Made by a program: the position numbers and the translations under genes | Notes under the pieces: model-generated | Told to the model about the DNA's origin: nothing | Databases searched by the model: none | Seen by the model: only the letters and a program-made list of their open reading frames with translations | Assembly: GCA_024516155.1 (NCBI GenBank) | Contig: JAJJXM010000010.1 | Span: 310,001 to 374,000, forward strand | Length of the DNA stretch: 64,000 nt | Direction of reading: 5' to 3' | DNA from: Pyronema omphalodes | Lineage: Eukaryota > Ascomycota > Pezizomycetes > Pezizales > Pyronemataceae | In this document: positions 35,091 to 43,857 of the stretch, one piece after another | Numbering within the stretch: the stretch's first letter is position 1 | Layout of the letters: every line of letters starts with the position of its first letter

Positions 35091-37325
35091 TTACGCCTTC
35101 TTCTTTCCCTTTCCGGCAGCATTCCTTAGAGGAAGATCTTTTTTGGTCTTCTTCTCTGCTGCGGGCTTCTTTTCTTCAGCCTTTGCGGGCTTCTTCTCCT
35201 CAGCCTTTGCGGCCTCGGGCTTCTTCTCCTCCTTCTTCTCGGCTGCCTTGGGGGTCTCAGTCTTCTTCTCGACGGTAGCCTTCTTTCCCTTCTTTACAGC
35301 GGGCTTGGACTCCTCCTCCTTCTTCTCCTCGGCCTTTGGTGCCTCGACCTTCTCCTCGGTCTTCTCTTCCGTCTTCTTCTCTTCTACGTTCTCCTCCTTC
35401 TTCTCAGCCTTTGTCGGTGCAGCATCAGGGTTGGCTCCCTTCTTCTTCTGCATCCTTCTCTGGGCCTTCTCAAGGGCCTCCTTATCCTCAGCCTCGTCGA
35501 ATCCACCAAACTCAATCTCAGGCTCATCACCCTCAACATCTGTGACACCCTCGGCCTCCTCCTCTCCACCCTCCTCCTTCTTCTTTGTTACCGTAGGTCC
35601 GATCTTCTTGAACTTGGCAACGTAGAAACCGTCGACGTTGTACATGTGGGGGTAGAATCTTCTGGTCAAGTTCAATTTAGGGTTGAAGTTCTTTCCACGG
35701 AAGGAGGTGAAACCGGGGGTTCCGAAGGTAAGTCCAGTGTCGACGAGCTTGACGTTAGGGCGCTTCTTGAGGGCGTACTCGACGACACTCTCGTTCTCCT
35801 CGACGGTTACGGAACAGGTAGAGTAGACGATGTAACCTCCGGTAGGGGAAGCGTGGTCGACAGAGTCAATGGCGCACAACAAAAGCTGCTTCTGAAGGTG
35901 GGGAAGCTGGATGAAATCCTTCTCGTCCTTGTTGGTCTTGACGGAAGAATCCTTGGAAATAACTCCGGTACCGGAGCAGGGAGCGTCAAGCAAGACACGG
36001 TCGAATCCTCCGATAACCTTGGGGAACTCTCTGGCGTCATAGTTGCAGACAATGGTGTTCTTGACTCCGAGACGGTGGATGTTACCGATCAAACCACGGG
36101 CACGATCACGGGAGGGATCGTTGGCGAAGACACATCCGGTGTTCTTCATCAAGGCGGCGATGTAGGTGGTCTTTCCTCCGGGAGCGGCGGCCATATCGAG
36201 AACACGCTCGTTGATCTGGGGAGCGAGAGCCATGACGGGAAGGAAAGAGGAGGCGGCCTGAAGAATGTAGTGACCAGCAAGGTACTCTGGGGTGGCTCCG
36301 AGGGGAACGTTGGACTCGAAAACCTGGAGACCGACCTTGGACCACTTTCCGACGGGCTCGAGAGTGACTCCACGGTTGATGAGGGCCTGGGCGAGCTCAC
36401 GACGGGCGGTCTTGAGGGTGTTGGTACGGATAACAAGGGGACGGGCCTTCTCGTTAGCCTCGAAGAAAGAGAAAGCTTCGGAGGGAGAGAAGAGCTGGTA
36501 AAGCTTCTCAGCCATGTAGGGAGAGTAACCGTAGTACTCGCAGACATCCTTCAAGAGCTGGGCGGTGTAGTCGTTTCTTGAGCGGCCCTCCTCGTGGAGG
36601 TTCTTGAAGTCTTCGAGAACACGGATGGTGTCGGTAATTCTGGTTCTAAGAAGCTGGACATCGGGAGGTGCATTAACCATGGCTCCATCCTCATCACCAA
36701 CATTTCCGAGAATTCTGGGCTTGTCTTCTGCGATGTTAGTCTGCATCTGAGATTCCGCCAACTCAGCTGCAGCTTCGGCCTCCTCAATCGCCTTCTGCAT
36801 GTCAAGCTTTCGTGAAAGACCAGCCATGTTGGCAGCTGTGAGAGTCTCCTCGTCCTCCTCATCGTCAGAGAAAATAGGTTTAGTCTGGTTCTCCTCGTCG
36901 GAATCGTAGACTTCGCTGTCAGAATCCTCCATTCCCTCCAAAAAGTCGTCGCCGAGCTTCTCCTTGCTTCCCTCCTCCTCATCGTCATCCTCCAACTCAA
37001 ACTCATCACCCATGACCTCGTCCTCCTCATCAGAGTCCTCAAAGAGATTTGCCTTCTTAGATCCCTTAGTCTCCTTAACCTCCTCCTCTACCTGAGCCTT
37101 CTTGTTATCCTTCTTCTTCTTAGCCTTCACAGGCTTAGGAGCAGGCTTCACATCCTGGAATTTGCTCTTCTTCGCGGCCTTCGCAAGAGCAGCCCTGCTG
37201 CGCTTCGAACCTCCACGGCGGTCTTCTTTGTCGTCCTCGTCGTCCTGCTTGCGCTTTTTACCGAAGCGCGACTCGTCGAGGGGTTCCGGAGGTCCCTGAT
37301 GCTGCTTTGATCTTGAGGGTCCCAT
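35091..37325 (-). CDS. NOP2: NOP2, 25S rRNA (cytosine-C5) methyltransferase
   Basis: Nucleolar m5C methyltransferase of the NOL1/NOP2/Sun family, required for 27S pre-rRNA processing and 60S assembly. Single exon, 744 aa. The N-terminus is basic (KKRKQDDEDDK), followed by acidic blocks to about residue 165. The catalytic SAM fold has motif I DMAAAPGGKTTYIAAL, motif IV LLDAPCSGTGVISKD (Cys of the PC motif) and motif VI YSTCSVTVEENE (catalytic TC). The NOP2-specific end of the fold is followed by a Lys/Glu/Ala-rich tail of about 140 residues (EEKKEEE and KAEEKKPAKAEEKK repeats) ending in KGKKKA, probably a nucleolar-retention region. PAC and CACGTG elements lie upstream. Confidence 0.96.
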   Translation of the reverse strand: MGPSRSKQHQGPPEPLDESRFGKKRKQDDEDDKEDRRGGSKRSRAALAKAAKKSKFQDVKPAPKPVKAKKKKDNKKAQVEEEVKETKGSKKANLFEDSDEEDEVMGDEFELEDDDEEEGSKEKLGDDFLEGMEDSDSEVYDSDEENQTKPIFSDDEEDEETLTAANMAGLSRKLDMQKAIEEAEAAAELAESQMQTNIAEDKPRILGNVGDEDGAMVNAPPDVQLLRTRITDTIRVLEDFKNLHEEGRSRNDYTAQLLKDVCEYYGYSPYMAEKLYQLFSPSEAFSFFEANEKARPLVIRTNTLKTARRELAQALINRGVTLEPVGKWSKVGLQVFESNVPLGATPEYLAGHYILQAASSFLPVMALAPQINERVLDMAAAPGGKTTYIAALMKNTGCVFANDPSRDRARGLIGNIHRLGVKNTIVCNYDAREFPKVIGGFDRVLLDAPCSGTGVISKDSSVKTNKDEKDFIQLPHLQKQLLLCAIDSVDHASPTGGYIVYSTCSVTVEENESVVEYALKKRPNVKLVDTGLTFGTPGFTSFRGKNFNPKLNLTRRFYPHMYNVDGFYVAKFKKIGPTVTKKKEEGGEEEAEGVTDVEGDEPEIEFGGFDEAEDKEALEKAQRRMQKKKGANPDAAPTKAEKKEENVEEKKTEEKTEEKVEAPKAEEKKEEESKPAVKKGKKATVEKKTETPKAAEKKEEKKPEAAKAEEKKPAKAEEKKPAAEKKTKKDLPLRNAAGKGKKKA

Positions 37326-37467
37326 TGTGAGTTGAGGTTATGGTGAGGTTGAATTGAGGTGAGGAACAAAAAAACGAGAGGATAACTTTACTTTAGAGCA
37401 GGCAGGAACTTTTTTTGCGCAGGGACAGGGATGTCCTGGTGCTAGACCTCATTAAGCAAGACAAAAC

Positions 37468-37475
37468 GCGATGAG
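37468..37475 (+). promoter_or_regulatory. PAC-type motif GCGATGAG upstream of NOP2
   Basis: Exact GCGATGAG, the core of the PAC element described in fungal ribosome-biogenesis promoters, 143 bp upstream of the NOP2 ATG. The octamer also occurs elsewhere in the window at about chance frequency (8448, 51019 and inside two genes), so position rather than presence is the support. Confidence 0.4.
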
Positions 37476-37501
37476 ACCCTTGTTCGTAGCGCGACAATCA
37501 T

Positions 37502-37507
37502 CACGTG
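37502..37507. promoter_or_regulatory. CACGTG palindrome upstream of NOP2
   Basis: CACGTG (context CATCACGTGCGT) 177 bp before the NOP2 ATG and 27 bp beyond the PAC-type motif. Fourth ribosome-assembly gene in the window with this element. Binding inferred. Confidence 0.45.
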
Positions 37508-37689
37508 CGTGTATCGCCCTAACTAGAAGAACATAGCTCAGTTGACACAGATTTCAGGACGACTTCCGTTGGATTGAAACAATACCAGACATCTTGAAAC
37601 CTCCCATGAATCCCACATACAAATTTTCACATTGAGATTGAAGCGCCCAGAAATATCATCTCCAAAGAAGAATGGCATATTTCTCGTAT

Positions 37690-37868
37690 TACAGTAGAAC
37701 CTTTCTATAACGCTTTTACATAACGTTAAGCTCTATAAAACGTTAGATAGCCGCGGTCCCAACGGCAATAACGCGCGGCAAGTCAATCTTTATACAACGA
37801 TTTCCTATGTATAACGCTGATTTTTTCCGGTCCGTACGTATCGTTATATATAGAGAGGTTCACCTGTA
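37690..37868. mobile_element. Small MITE with terminal inverted repeats and TA target duplication
   Basis: A 175-bp element (37692-37866) begins CAGTAGAACCTTTCTATAAC and ends with the inverted counterpart, which read inward is CAGGTGAACCTCTCTATATA. It is flanked on both sides by TA (37690-37691 and 37867-37868). Inverted ends starting CAG with a GAACCTCTCTATA core, TA duplication and no coding capacity fit a non-autonomous Tc1/mariner-superfamily (pogo/Fot-like) MITE. TATAACG-type sub-repeats occur inside. It lies between the NOP2 promoter and the COQ10 3' end. No second copy was noticed in the window. Confidence 0.8.
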
Positions 37869-38625
37869 TCACAAGCTATGAAATAAGATCGTACATATAC
37901 TAATTACAGTCATTATCAATTGAGTCTATTTACTACTCTAGTATCTATTCTCAGACCAATGAATATTATTGTGTGGGGATTTTAAAAACTAGAAATAAGC
38001 CTGAGAAGATACTGTCAATTCAGAATTCGCTTTCTTGATAGTTTGATATCTTTGGATTGTTCAAGGAAAGATCATGAATAATCAAATGAAATCATGGAAT
38101 TGATTACACGAGAGCAAATAATTTGCAATTGGGTGTATTCAAAGGCATCTTCCTTAACATTTTTTTTTTCCATTGCTGGATAACGATGCAAATAAGTGAG
38201 ATGGGGACAAAAAAGAAAAGTGTGCCGGGTTAGCTGTATGGCTGGATTTAATCTGCCAAGGAACGTAGCTTCCAAGTACCGTGAATGCTTTTTCAGAATC
38301 CCTAAATCAATAACCACAACGGAATGAAAAATCTCTAGTCGATACTATCAAAACTGGAAGAAAAAAAAATGTAACTGAAACTTTTTGAATGTGTATTTCA
38401 GAAATCCATTCTATGCCACAAATAATGTACAGAGCTCCCAAATATAATCGTACAACAGCCGCCTTTAATCTTACAATCGCCGCTCATTAAACCGCCCCAT
38501 TTTCCTTCCATCTATTCTTCACCTCGCCGTATATTTTCTTCCAATATATACCCAGATATCAACCAACTCTGGGTCCCTCTATAATCCCCTCTCTATCTTC
38601 CCCAGATCTAACCTCCTCTAATCCC
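37869..38625. other. Intergenic between MITE and COQ10
   Basis: About 760 bp of AT-rich sequence. An 81-codon minus-strand frame (38072-38317) is unrecognised and probably chance. No other element seen. Confidence 0.45.
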
Positions 38626-39156
38626 CTATTTCCTCCCCAACACATCCCCGGCCCTCTTCTCAAACGCCTCCACCATAATCTGCGCCAACTTCGGGGCAAC
38701 CGCACCACTAGCCGCCGCATAAAGCGGATTATTAAACGCAACCTCCACATCCAATCTAACATCGGCGCCCTGTTCCTTCTTCTCAATTTCCCATCTCGCC
38801 TTCAGCTTAGTAAACAGGGGACTAGTACTAGTAGCCTCGACACAATTCCCATCGGGTTGACATCTAACCCTACTCCTAAACGTTTCATCAAAGCTCCCCC
38901 ATCCGACTCTCAAATCCGCTTCCAGGGGATCATTTGTAACCGGGTCTCGTTTCGTGATATGGGAGCCGGTACAATAGGGGAGGAAATGGCGGTAGGAGTC
39001 GATATCGGCGATTAGAGAGTAGAGAGGCTTGACTTCGTAGGGGAGGTGGCGGGTGGCGGAGAATTTTTGGACTGCGCCAGGAGTAGGGAGGTCGAAGAAG
39101 TGTCGCCGGAGGATGCGGCTGGTTTGTAGGCGCGGGAGAAGGGTGCGGATTGTCAT
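38626..39156 (-). CDS. COQ10: COQ10, mitochondrial coenzyme Q-binding START-domain protein
   Basis: Lipid-binding protein of the mitochondrial inner membrane that chaperones coenzyme Q for biosynthesis and respiration. Single exon, 176 aa, near the usual fungal length. The first 28 residues (MTIRTLLPRLQTSRILRRHF) form a basic, amphipathic presequence. The polyketide-cyclase/START fold follows: RHLPYEVKPLYSLIADIDSY, FLPYCTGSHI, EADLRVGWGSFDETFRSRV and a C-terminal helix (VAPKLAQIMVEAFEKRA), all typical COQ10 blocks. A telomere-like ACCCTAACCCT sits about 70 bp upstream. Confidence 0.94.
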   Translation of the reverse strand: MTIRTLLPRLQTSRILRRHFFDLPTPGAVQKFSATRHLPYEVKPLYSLIADIDSYRHFLPYCTGSHITKRDPVTNDPLEADLRVGWGSFDETFRSRVRCQPDGNCVEATSTSPLFTKLKARWEIEKKEQGADVRLDVEVAFNNPLYAAASGAVAPKLAQIMVEAFEKRAGDVLGRK

Positions 39157-39226
39157 GGCGGTGTATTGGAGAGACGCGGTGGGGATTGCGGAGGGGCGGG
39201 ATGACGTCGAGGTGCGCGGACGGGGT

Positions 39227-39238
39227 TACCCTAACCCT
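39227..39238. promoter_or_regulatory. Telobox-like TACCCTAACCCT upstream of COQ10
   Basis: Nearly two copies of the TTAGGG telomere repeat (as CCCTAACCCT), about 70 bp before the COQ10 start. A TGACGTCG (CRE-like) lies 18 bp nearer the gene, at 39202-39209. Single teloboxes in fungal promoters can bind Tbf1/Teb1-type factors; here that is inferred. No other telomere repeat lies nearby, so this is not a chromosome end. Confidence 0.35.
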
Positions 39239-40181
39239 GGGGTTGGTGATGTGAGGGGTCGCCGGGATTGATTAGATTAGATTGGGGGCTGTGGTACTTG
39301 ATATCACTCGGGGTTGGACCATGGAAATTGAGAAAGGAAGTAATGAACAGTTTCAACAGTAGCTGGAATGATGTTTTTACTATTCCAGCCGTTAACAAAA
39401 AATTCATGACCTCAAGTTACGAAATCAACAGCTACAGCCTGCAATAACTACAATAACATAATCCTCCTTTTTCATATCTATATCCCCAAACCCCCAATCG
39501 ATCCACATATACCAATTACACGGTACCTTACATAAGTCCATACATTCCAACAAAAACATCCCGGGTACCTGCATTTACACTACATACAAACATGGCGTCA
39601 AACACTGTAGTGCTATTACAGTTACTGTTACTATCACTGCTCCTGTTACTGTTACTGTTACTATCGCCGTTGCTGTTACTATCACTATCAACACGCCACC
39701 ACCCCTCCGCACCCTTTGCTCGCCCGCTGGATATCAGATCCCCGATAATCGCTAGGCTGCCTTCTATTCAGGAACCCCCCCCCCCCCCACATATCTTAGC
39801 CCCAAGCCGACATCATTACACGGTAGTAGGTAGCAAGTACCAGTCAGATCATGTAGATACCAGAAAGCTCCCAGTGCCGGTAGTTTTTCAGATCATACAT
39901 AAGCTCATAAGCTCATCTTTTTATGGACACACGACATAGCTCTCAGCTCATAGGTTGGCGTTCACAGTCTGGAGATCATCAAGTTTGGGGAATATGGAAT
40001 ATGGAATAAAGAATAAAGAAAAGAGCACCAGGAAACGAAACTTTGATATATTAGTATATAAACTCCTTGGTATATTCTGAAAAAAATGTATCTGATATAT
40101 AAAGAAACAAGAAAACAAAACAAAGAAGAAAAAAACAAAGAGTGGTGTATGTTTTATACCTCTATGATGTACCCACCACAT

Positions 40182-40248
40182 ACCACACACCACACACCAC
40201 ACACCACACACCACACACCACACACCACACACCACACACCACACACCA
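40182..40248. repeat. ACCACAC heptamer tandem array
   Basis: About nine and a half head-to-tail copies of ACCACAC, essentially perfect, in the ISA1 3' flank. Confidence 0.9.
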
Positions 40249-40457
40249 GCGACCACGAAGAAAGAAGTAAAAGTGCAAAGCGAAAAAAGGGCAAAGGGCA
40301 TAGTGAAAAAGGGATCTATTAACTCTAACAACCAAATAAAAGAAAATAAAAAAACGCCTTAAACTCCGTTAACCCCTTGGTATACGCAGTAAATCCCAAC
40401 TAAAACTGAAATTCAAATCCTCCTCTAATCAAAGCAAATCAACTCATAGTTTGCCGG

Positions 40458-41123
40458 TTATAGTCCTACTGAGAAACTTTCTCCGCAACCGCATGATTCT
40501 TCTGTAGGTGTATGTTAGCCTTGTTTTTTTATGGACCAGACATGATGACTTTTCCTCCGTAAAGTAGGATTCTGCACTGTATTTTCAAGGCAGGTGCTTT
40601 TATACGGAGAAAGGGGTGTAGGTGACTCACTGATATTAGGATTCTTGAAGACAAACTTCGCCGCCAACTTATCTTCGACCCAATCCATTTCCGAGCCAAT
40701 GATAGAGAAAAGAGCCTTAGAATCAATCAAGACCTTAACACCATCCTGCACGACCTCCTCATCGAACTTTCCAGGTTTATCAACATATTCCAGATGGTAA
40801 GATAAACCCGAACAACCTCTATTCTTTACACCAACCCGAATCATCTGTGGCGTGGGACTAGACAAAAGCTCCTTCAACTGCGATACTGCCGCGGGTGTAA
40901 GACTCATAGCAGCCTTGCGAGGACGACGGAGAAAGCTTTTGGTAGTGGAGGTTGAAGAGGCTTTGGAAGGAGCGGCCGGAGGCGCGCTGGTGAATGGGTA
41001 AGGAGGCGCTGGTGTCGAGGGGACATGAGTGTGCGTTTGAAGAAGACGCTTGCCGAGGGAGTTTTGGGTGCTGTAGCAGCGGCGGGCGGGGTTTAGTAGG
41101 TTGCGTAGACAGGTTGCGGACAT
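40458..41123 (-). CDS. ISA1: ISA1, mitochondrial iron-sulfur cluster assembly protein
   Basis: A-type (IscA/HesB) scaffold for mitochondrial [4Fe-4S] cluster assembly. Model: complement(40458..40501, 40631..41123), 178 aa, with a 129-bp intron restoring frame. The N-terminus (MSATCLRNLLNPARRCYST) is a presequence, followed by a Pro/Ser/Thr linker. The HesB domain starts MSLTPAAVSQLKELL and holds the first cluster Cys in VKNRGCSGLSYHLEYVDKPGK. The last exon supplies ESCGCGESFSVGL with the second Cys pair (CGC), so all three cluster-binding cysteines are present. EEVVQDGVKVLIDSKALFSI and MDWVEDKL favour ISA1 over ISA2. An upstream in-frame ATG at 41216 would spoil the presequence, so 41123 is preferred. 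Confidence 0.93.
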
Positions 41124-42831
41124 GGTTGCGGGTGTGGGTATCGTAGGTATAGAAAGAGGTTTCTTTATTGCGGGGTTGTTGTAGTTCGTAGGGGATTGTG
41201 ATGTAAGTTGTAGCACTGAGGACTTTGTGTCTTGTGTCTTGGATGCTGTGTGTGCTGTGTGGTGTGTTGTGTACGGGGTATGATGTGGTTCTGTTAAAAG
41301 ACGACGATGATGAGCAACGCAGTTTTCGGGCGCAGGGTGAGTAAATACCGCTTCTTACGCAGCAACGGCAGCCGGCGGAAAATACCGAGGGAAGGGCATA
41401 GCGAGGTTCTTGACCAATCAGCGTCGAGGTATTACTTGTATTGATTATGGGTGGCAACGGTTCGTGCACGCTAACGGGTCAGTCTAGCAGCTTCGACAGC
41501 CCAACAAAGACAGGGCGATGTCAGCAACGACAAATTCAGCGACAAAGCTCCGTTGAATTTGAAGCTAGATGAATTTCGGATCAAAAATAACCAACGCGAC
41601 GATACACTGTGGAGTACATCTTTTTTCGGAAGTAGATGCAGGAATTCCTCAGCTTCATTTCCGTTTTCAAAACTGAATGAATCGGATAAAGTACAGTATC
41701 AATCATTCCCTATATTTCTCCTCAAACCAGCGAGCGAGTGAGTGAATGAGTGAGCAAGCAAGCAAAGCATCGTGATCTCTCCATTTATATCCTCATCCTA
41801 TAACCACCGTAGCTCCCGCCCTACCCACCACATTCCCGGATCAGACAAAAACCCAGGAACGAACCACCTAGCGCTCTTAGCACGCCTAGCACCCGTCCAT
41901 ACAAGTTTCCCTGGATCCGTCAAAATAGTTTCGGGAGCTGAAGTGACAAGCGAGAGTTTAAGGGGCATTAGCATTAGCTGCCTGTAGCTAGCATTGAAAT
42001 TGGACCTGGGATTTGGATTATCTTATCGAGGAAAATCTTATCTGACGTATGTAGGTACAGAGACGCCATATAACCGGGACCTGCATGTATGTATGCATGA
42101 CAGGCTCGGTTCTGTGATACTGAACTTCATAGGTCCTGCGTGCCTGCTTGCCTGACTGCGACAGCTACATATTTGTAGGTTATCATACATATACTTTTGA
42201 GTACTTATCCATAATCTATTATTCAAGTCATTGTTGAGATTCCAACGTATATAAAACTTCTATCATACATACATTTGTACATAGAAAGTTGTTGTACATA
42301 TGTATCCCATGTACTAGGAGCTACACAGAGTACCATAAACCCAGCGCACCATGTGTATACAATCCGCACCCCTCAACATCACCAGCACAACCAAACCCTC
42401 CAACCCCTCCAAACCTTCCCCCCAAAGGAAAAGGCAAAACCCCAAGAACCCAGAACCAAGAACCAAACTAATCCTCCCAAAGCCTTCCCAGCCCTAATAT
42501 TACAACCTACCCATACCAACAACAAACATTAACCAATACGTTACCACCGCCTGCTAACACATTACCACCGCATTCTCCCGGGTATATTCCACACCTCAAA
42601 AATTCAGCACTCCAAAATCCTTCCAACCGGGGATTTTGCTTATAGTTATTTCTAAGTGCCCGGTATGTGCTTGGATGATACTTTGCTGGGTCGTTTATCT
42701 GTTCCTGAGTTGTGTTTTTTGTGGCTTTGTTATTTTGTGGCTTTGTGGTTTTGCGGCTTTAAGTTCTTTTAAAGTAGGATCTATAGGCTCTGGGGGTTCT
42801 GGGTATCATACATAGCATGATAGACGATATG

Positions 42832-42954
42832 AACCCCAAATAACCACAAAATAACCACAAAATAACCACAAAATAACCACAAAATAACCACAAAATAACC
42901 ACAAAATAACCCCAAATAACCACAAAATAACCACAAAATAACCACAAAATAACT
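42832..42954. repeat. 11-bp tandem array (AACCACAAAAT)
   Basis: About eleven copies of an 11-mer with small variants (AACCCCAAAT units). On the minus strand its frames give a repetitive hydrophobic translation (FCGYFVVILWL), which I treat as non-coding. Confidence 0.9.
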
Positions 42955-42984
42955 CACAATAATCGGCTACATGACATTTTACAT

Positions 42985-43087
42985 ACATAACGACATAACG
43001 ACATAACGACATACCGACATAACGACATAACGACATAACGACATAACGACATAACGACATAACGACATAACGACATAACGACATAAG
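42985..43087. repeat. Octamer tandem array (ACATAACG)
   Basis: About thirteen copies of ACATAACG with a single variant unit (ACATACCG), only 30 bp after the 11-mer array. Confidence 0.9.
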
Positions 43088-43093
43088 GACAGC

Positions 43094-43134
43094 ATAGATA
43101 GATAGATAGATAGATATAGATAGATAGATAGATA
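43094..43134. repeat. GATA microsatellite
   Basis: Interrupted GATA/TAGA tetranucleotide repeat, about ten units, directly after the octamer array. Confidence 0.85.
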
Positions 43135-43857
43135 CAAGGAACTGAAATATGCAGTTACGGGAGATAGGTGTGAAGCATGGTGTATGATGTAGGTATATAC
43201 TTCGGAGACTTGGGGACTCGAAGACTCGAAGACTCAGAGATTAACAGACTCAAAGATTAGGAAACTCAGAGACACAGAGTATATAAACTCAACAAACGGT
43301 TGATTTGATAATTCAAGTTTAACACCATGGCACATCTTATTCCATCTTGAAATAACGTCATTTCATTTCTTACTTCAAAATATCGAAACATCACAACATC
43401 ACAATATCAAAAATTCAAAATATCACAATAACTTATGTACACAATAAACAAACGAAATAAGGGGAAATAAAAAGACGCAAAAATCACCATCTTCACCTTT
43501 ATCTTTATTTTTATTGTTCTTTTATCTATTTATCAATCCCTATCTATATCATCCTATGAAACCACAACAGCAAGCAAGAACAGAAGAACGAAAAGAGGAT
43601 TGATATTCCATTAACTCAAACCATGAATTAAAGATTACCACAAGAATCCTATCAACCCAAATTCCCATGTATCTATCTATCTCAATCTATCTATCTATCT
43701 GTGAATATTCCAAGCCAAAAAAATCCCTAAACACTAAACGCCCATTCCCAAACTCCCACATAGTACAAAAAAAAAATATTACATCCACCATCCACCCTTC
43801 CTTTCCCCACGCTTTTATCCCACCACTACCCCACCCCCAGTTCTTGATTTATGGAAG

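Larger units (their letters stand above)
39157..40457. other. Intergenic between COQ10 and ISA1 with simple repeats
   Basis: About 1.3 kb. Contents: the COQ10 promoter; an imperfect CTGTTA/CTATCA-type repeat at 39612-39690 (the source of a Leu-rich false ORF); a 14-C run at 39775-39788; and a heptamer array at 40182-40248. No gene supported. Confidence 0.5.
41124..43857. other. 2.7-kb intergenic with minisatellites
   Basis: No gene is supported between ISA1 and the next gene. The left half is unremarkable (an antisense frame overlapping the ISA1 5' end, at 40858-41469, is rejected as a shadow). The right half has an 11-mer array, an octamer array, a GATA array and, at 43200-43270, an imperfect GACTC-rich repeat. 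Confidence 0.5.

Noticed and set aside
35646..36581. 311-codon plus-strand ORF
   Set aside because: Antisense of the NOP2 catalytic domain.
39592..39939. Leu-rich 115-codon ORF resembling a membrane segment
   Set aside because: The hydrophobic run is the translation of an imperfect CTGTTA repeat followed by a poly-C tract.
40858..41469. 203-codon minus-strand ORF overlapping ISA1
   Set aside because: Different frame from ISA1 and overlapping its 5' half; the ISA1 frame carries the conserved cluster-binding motif.
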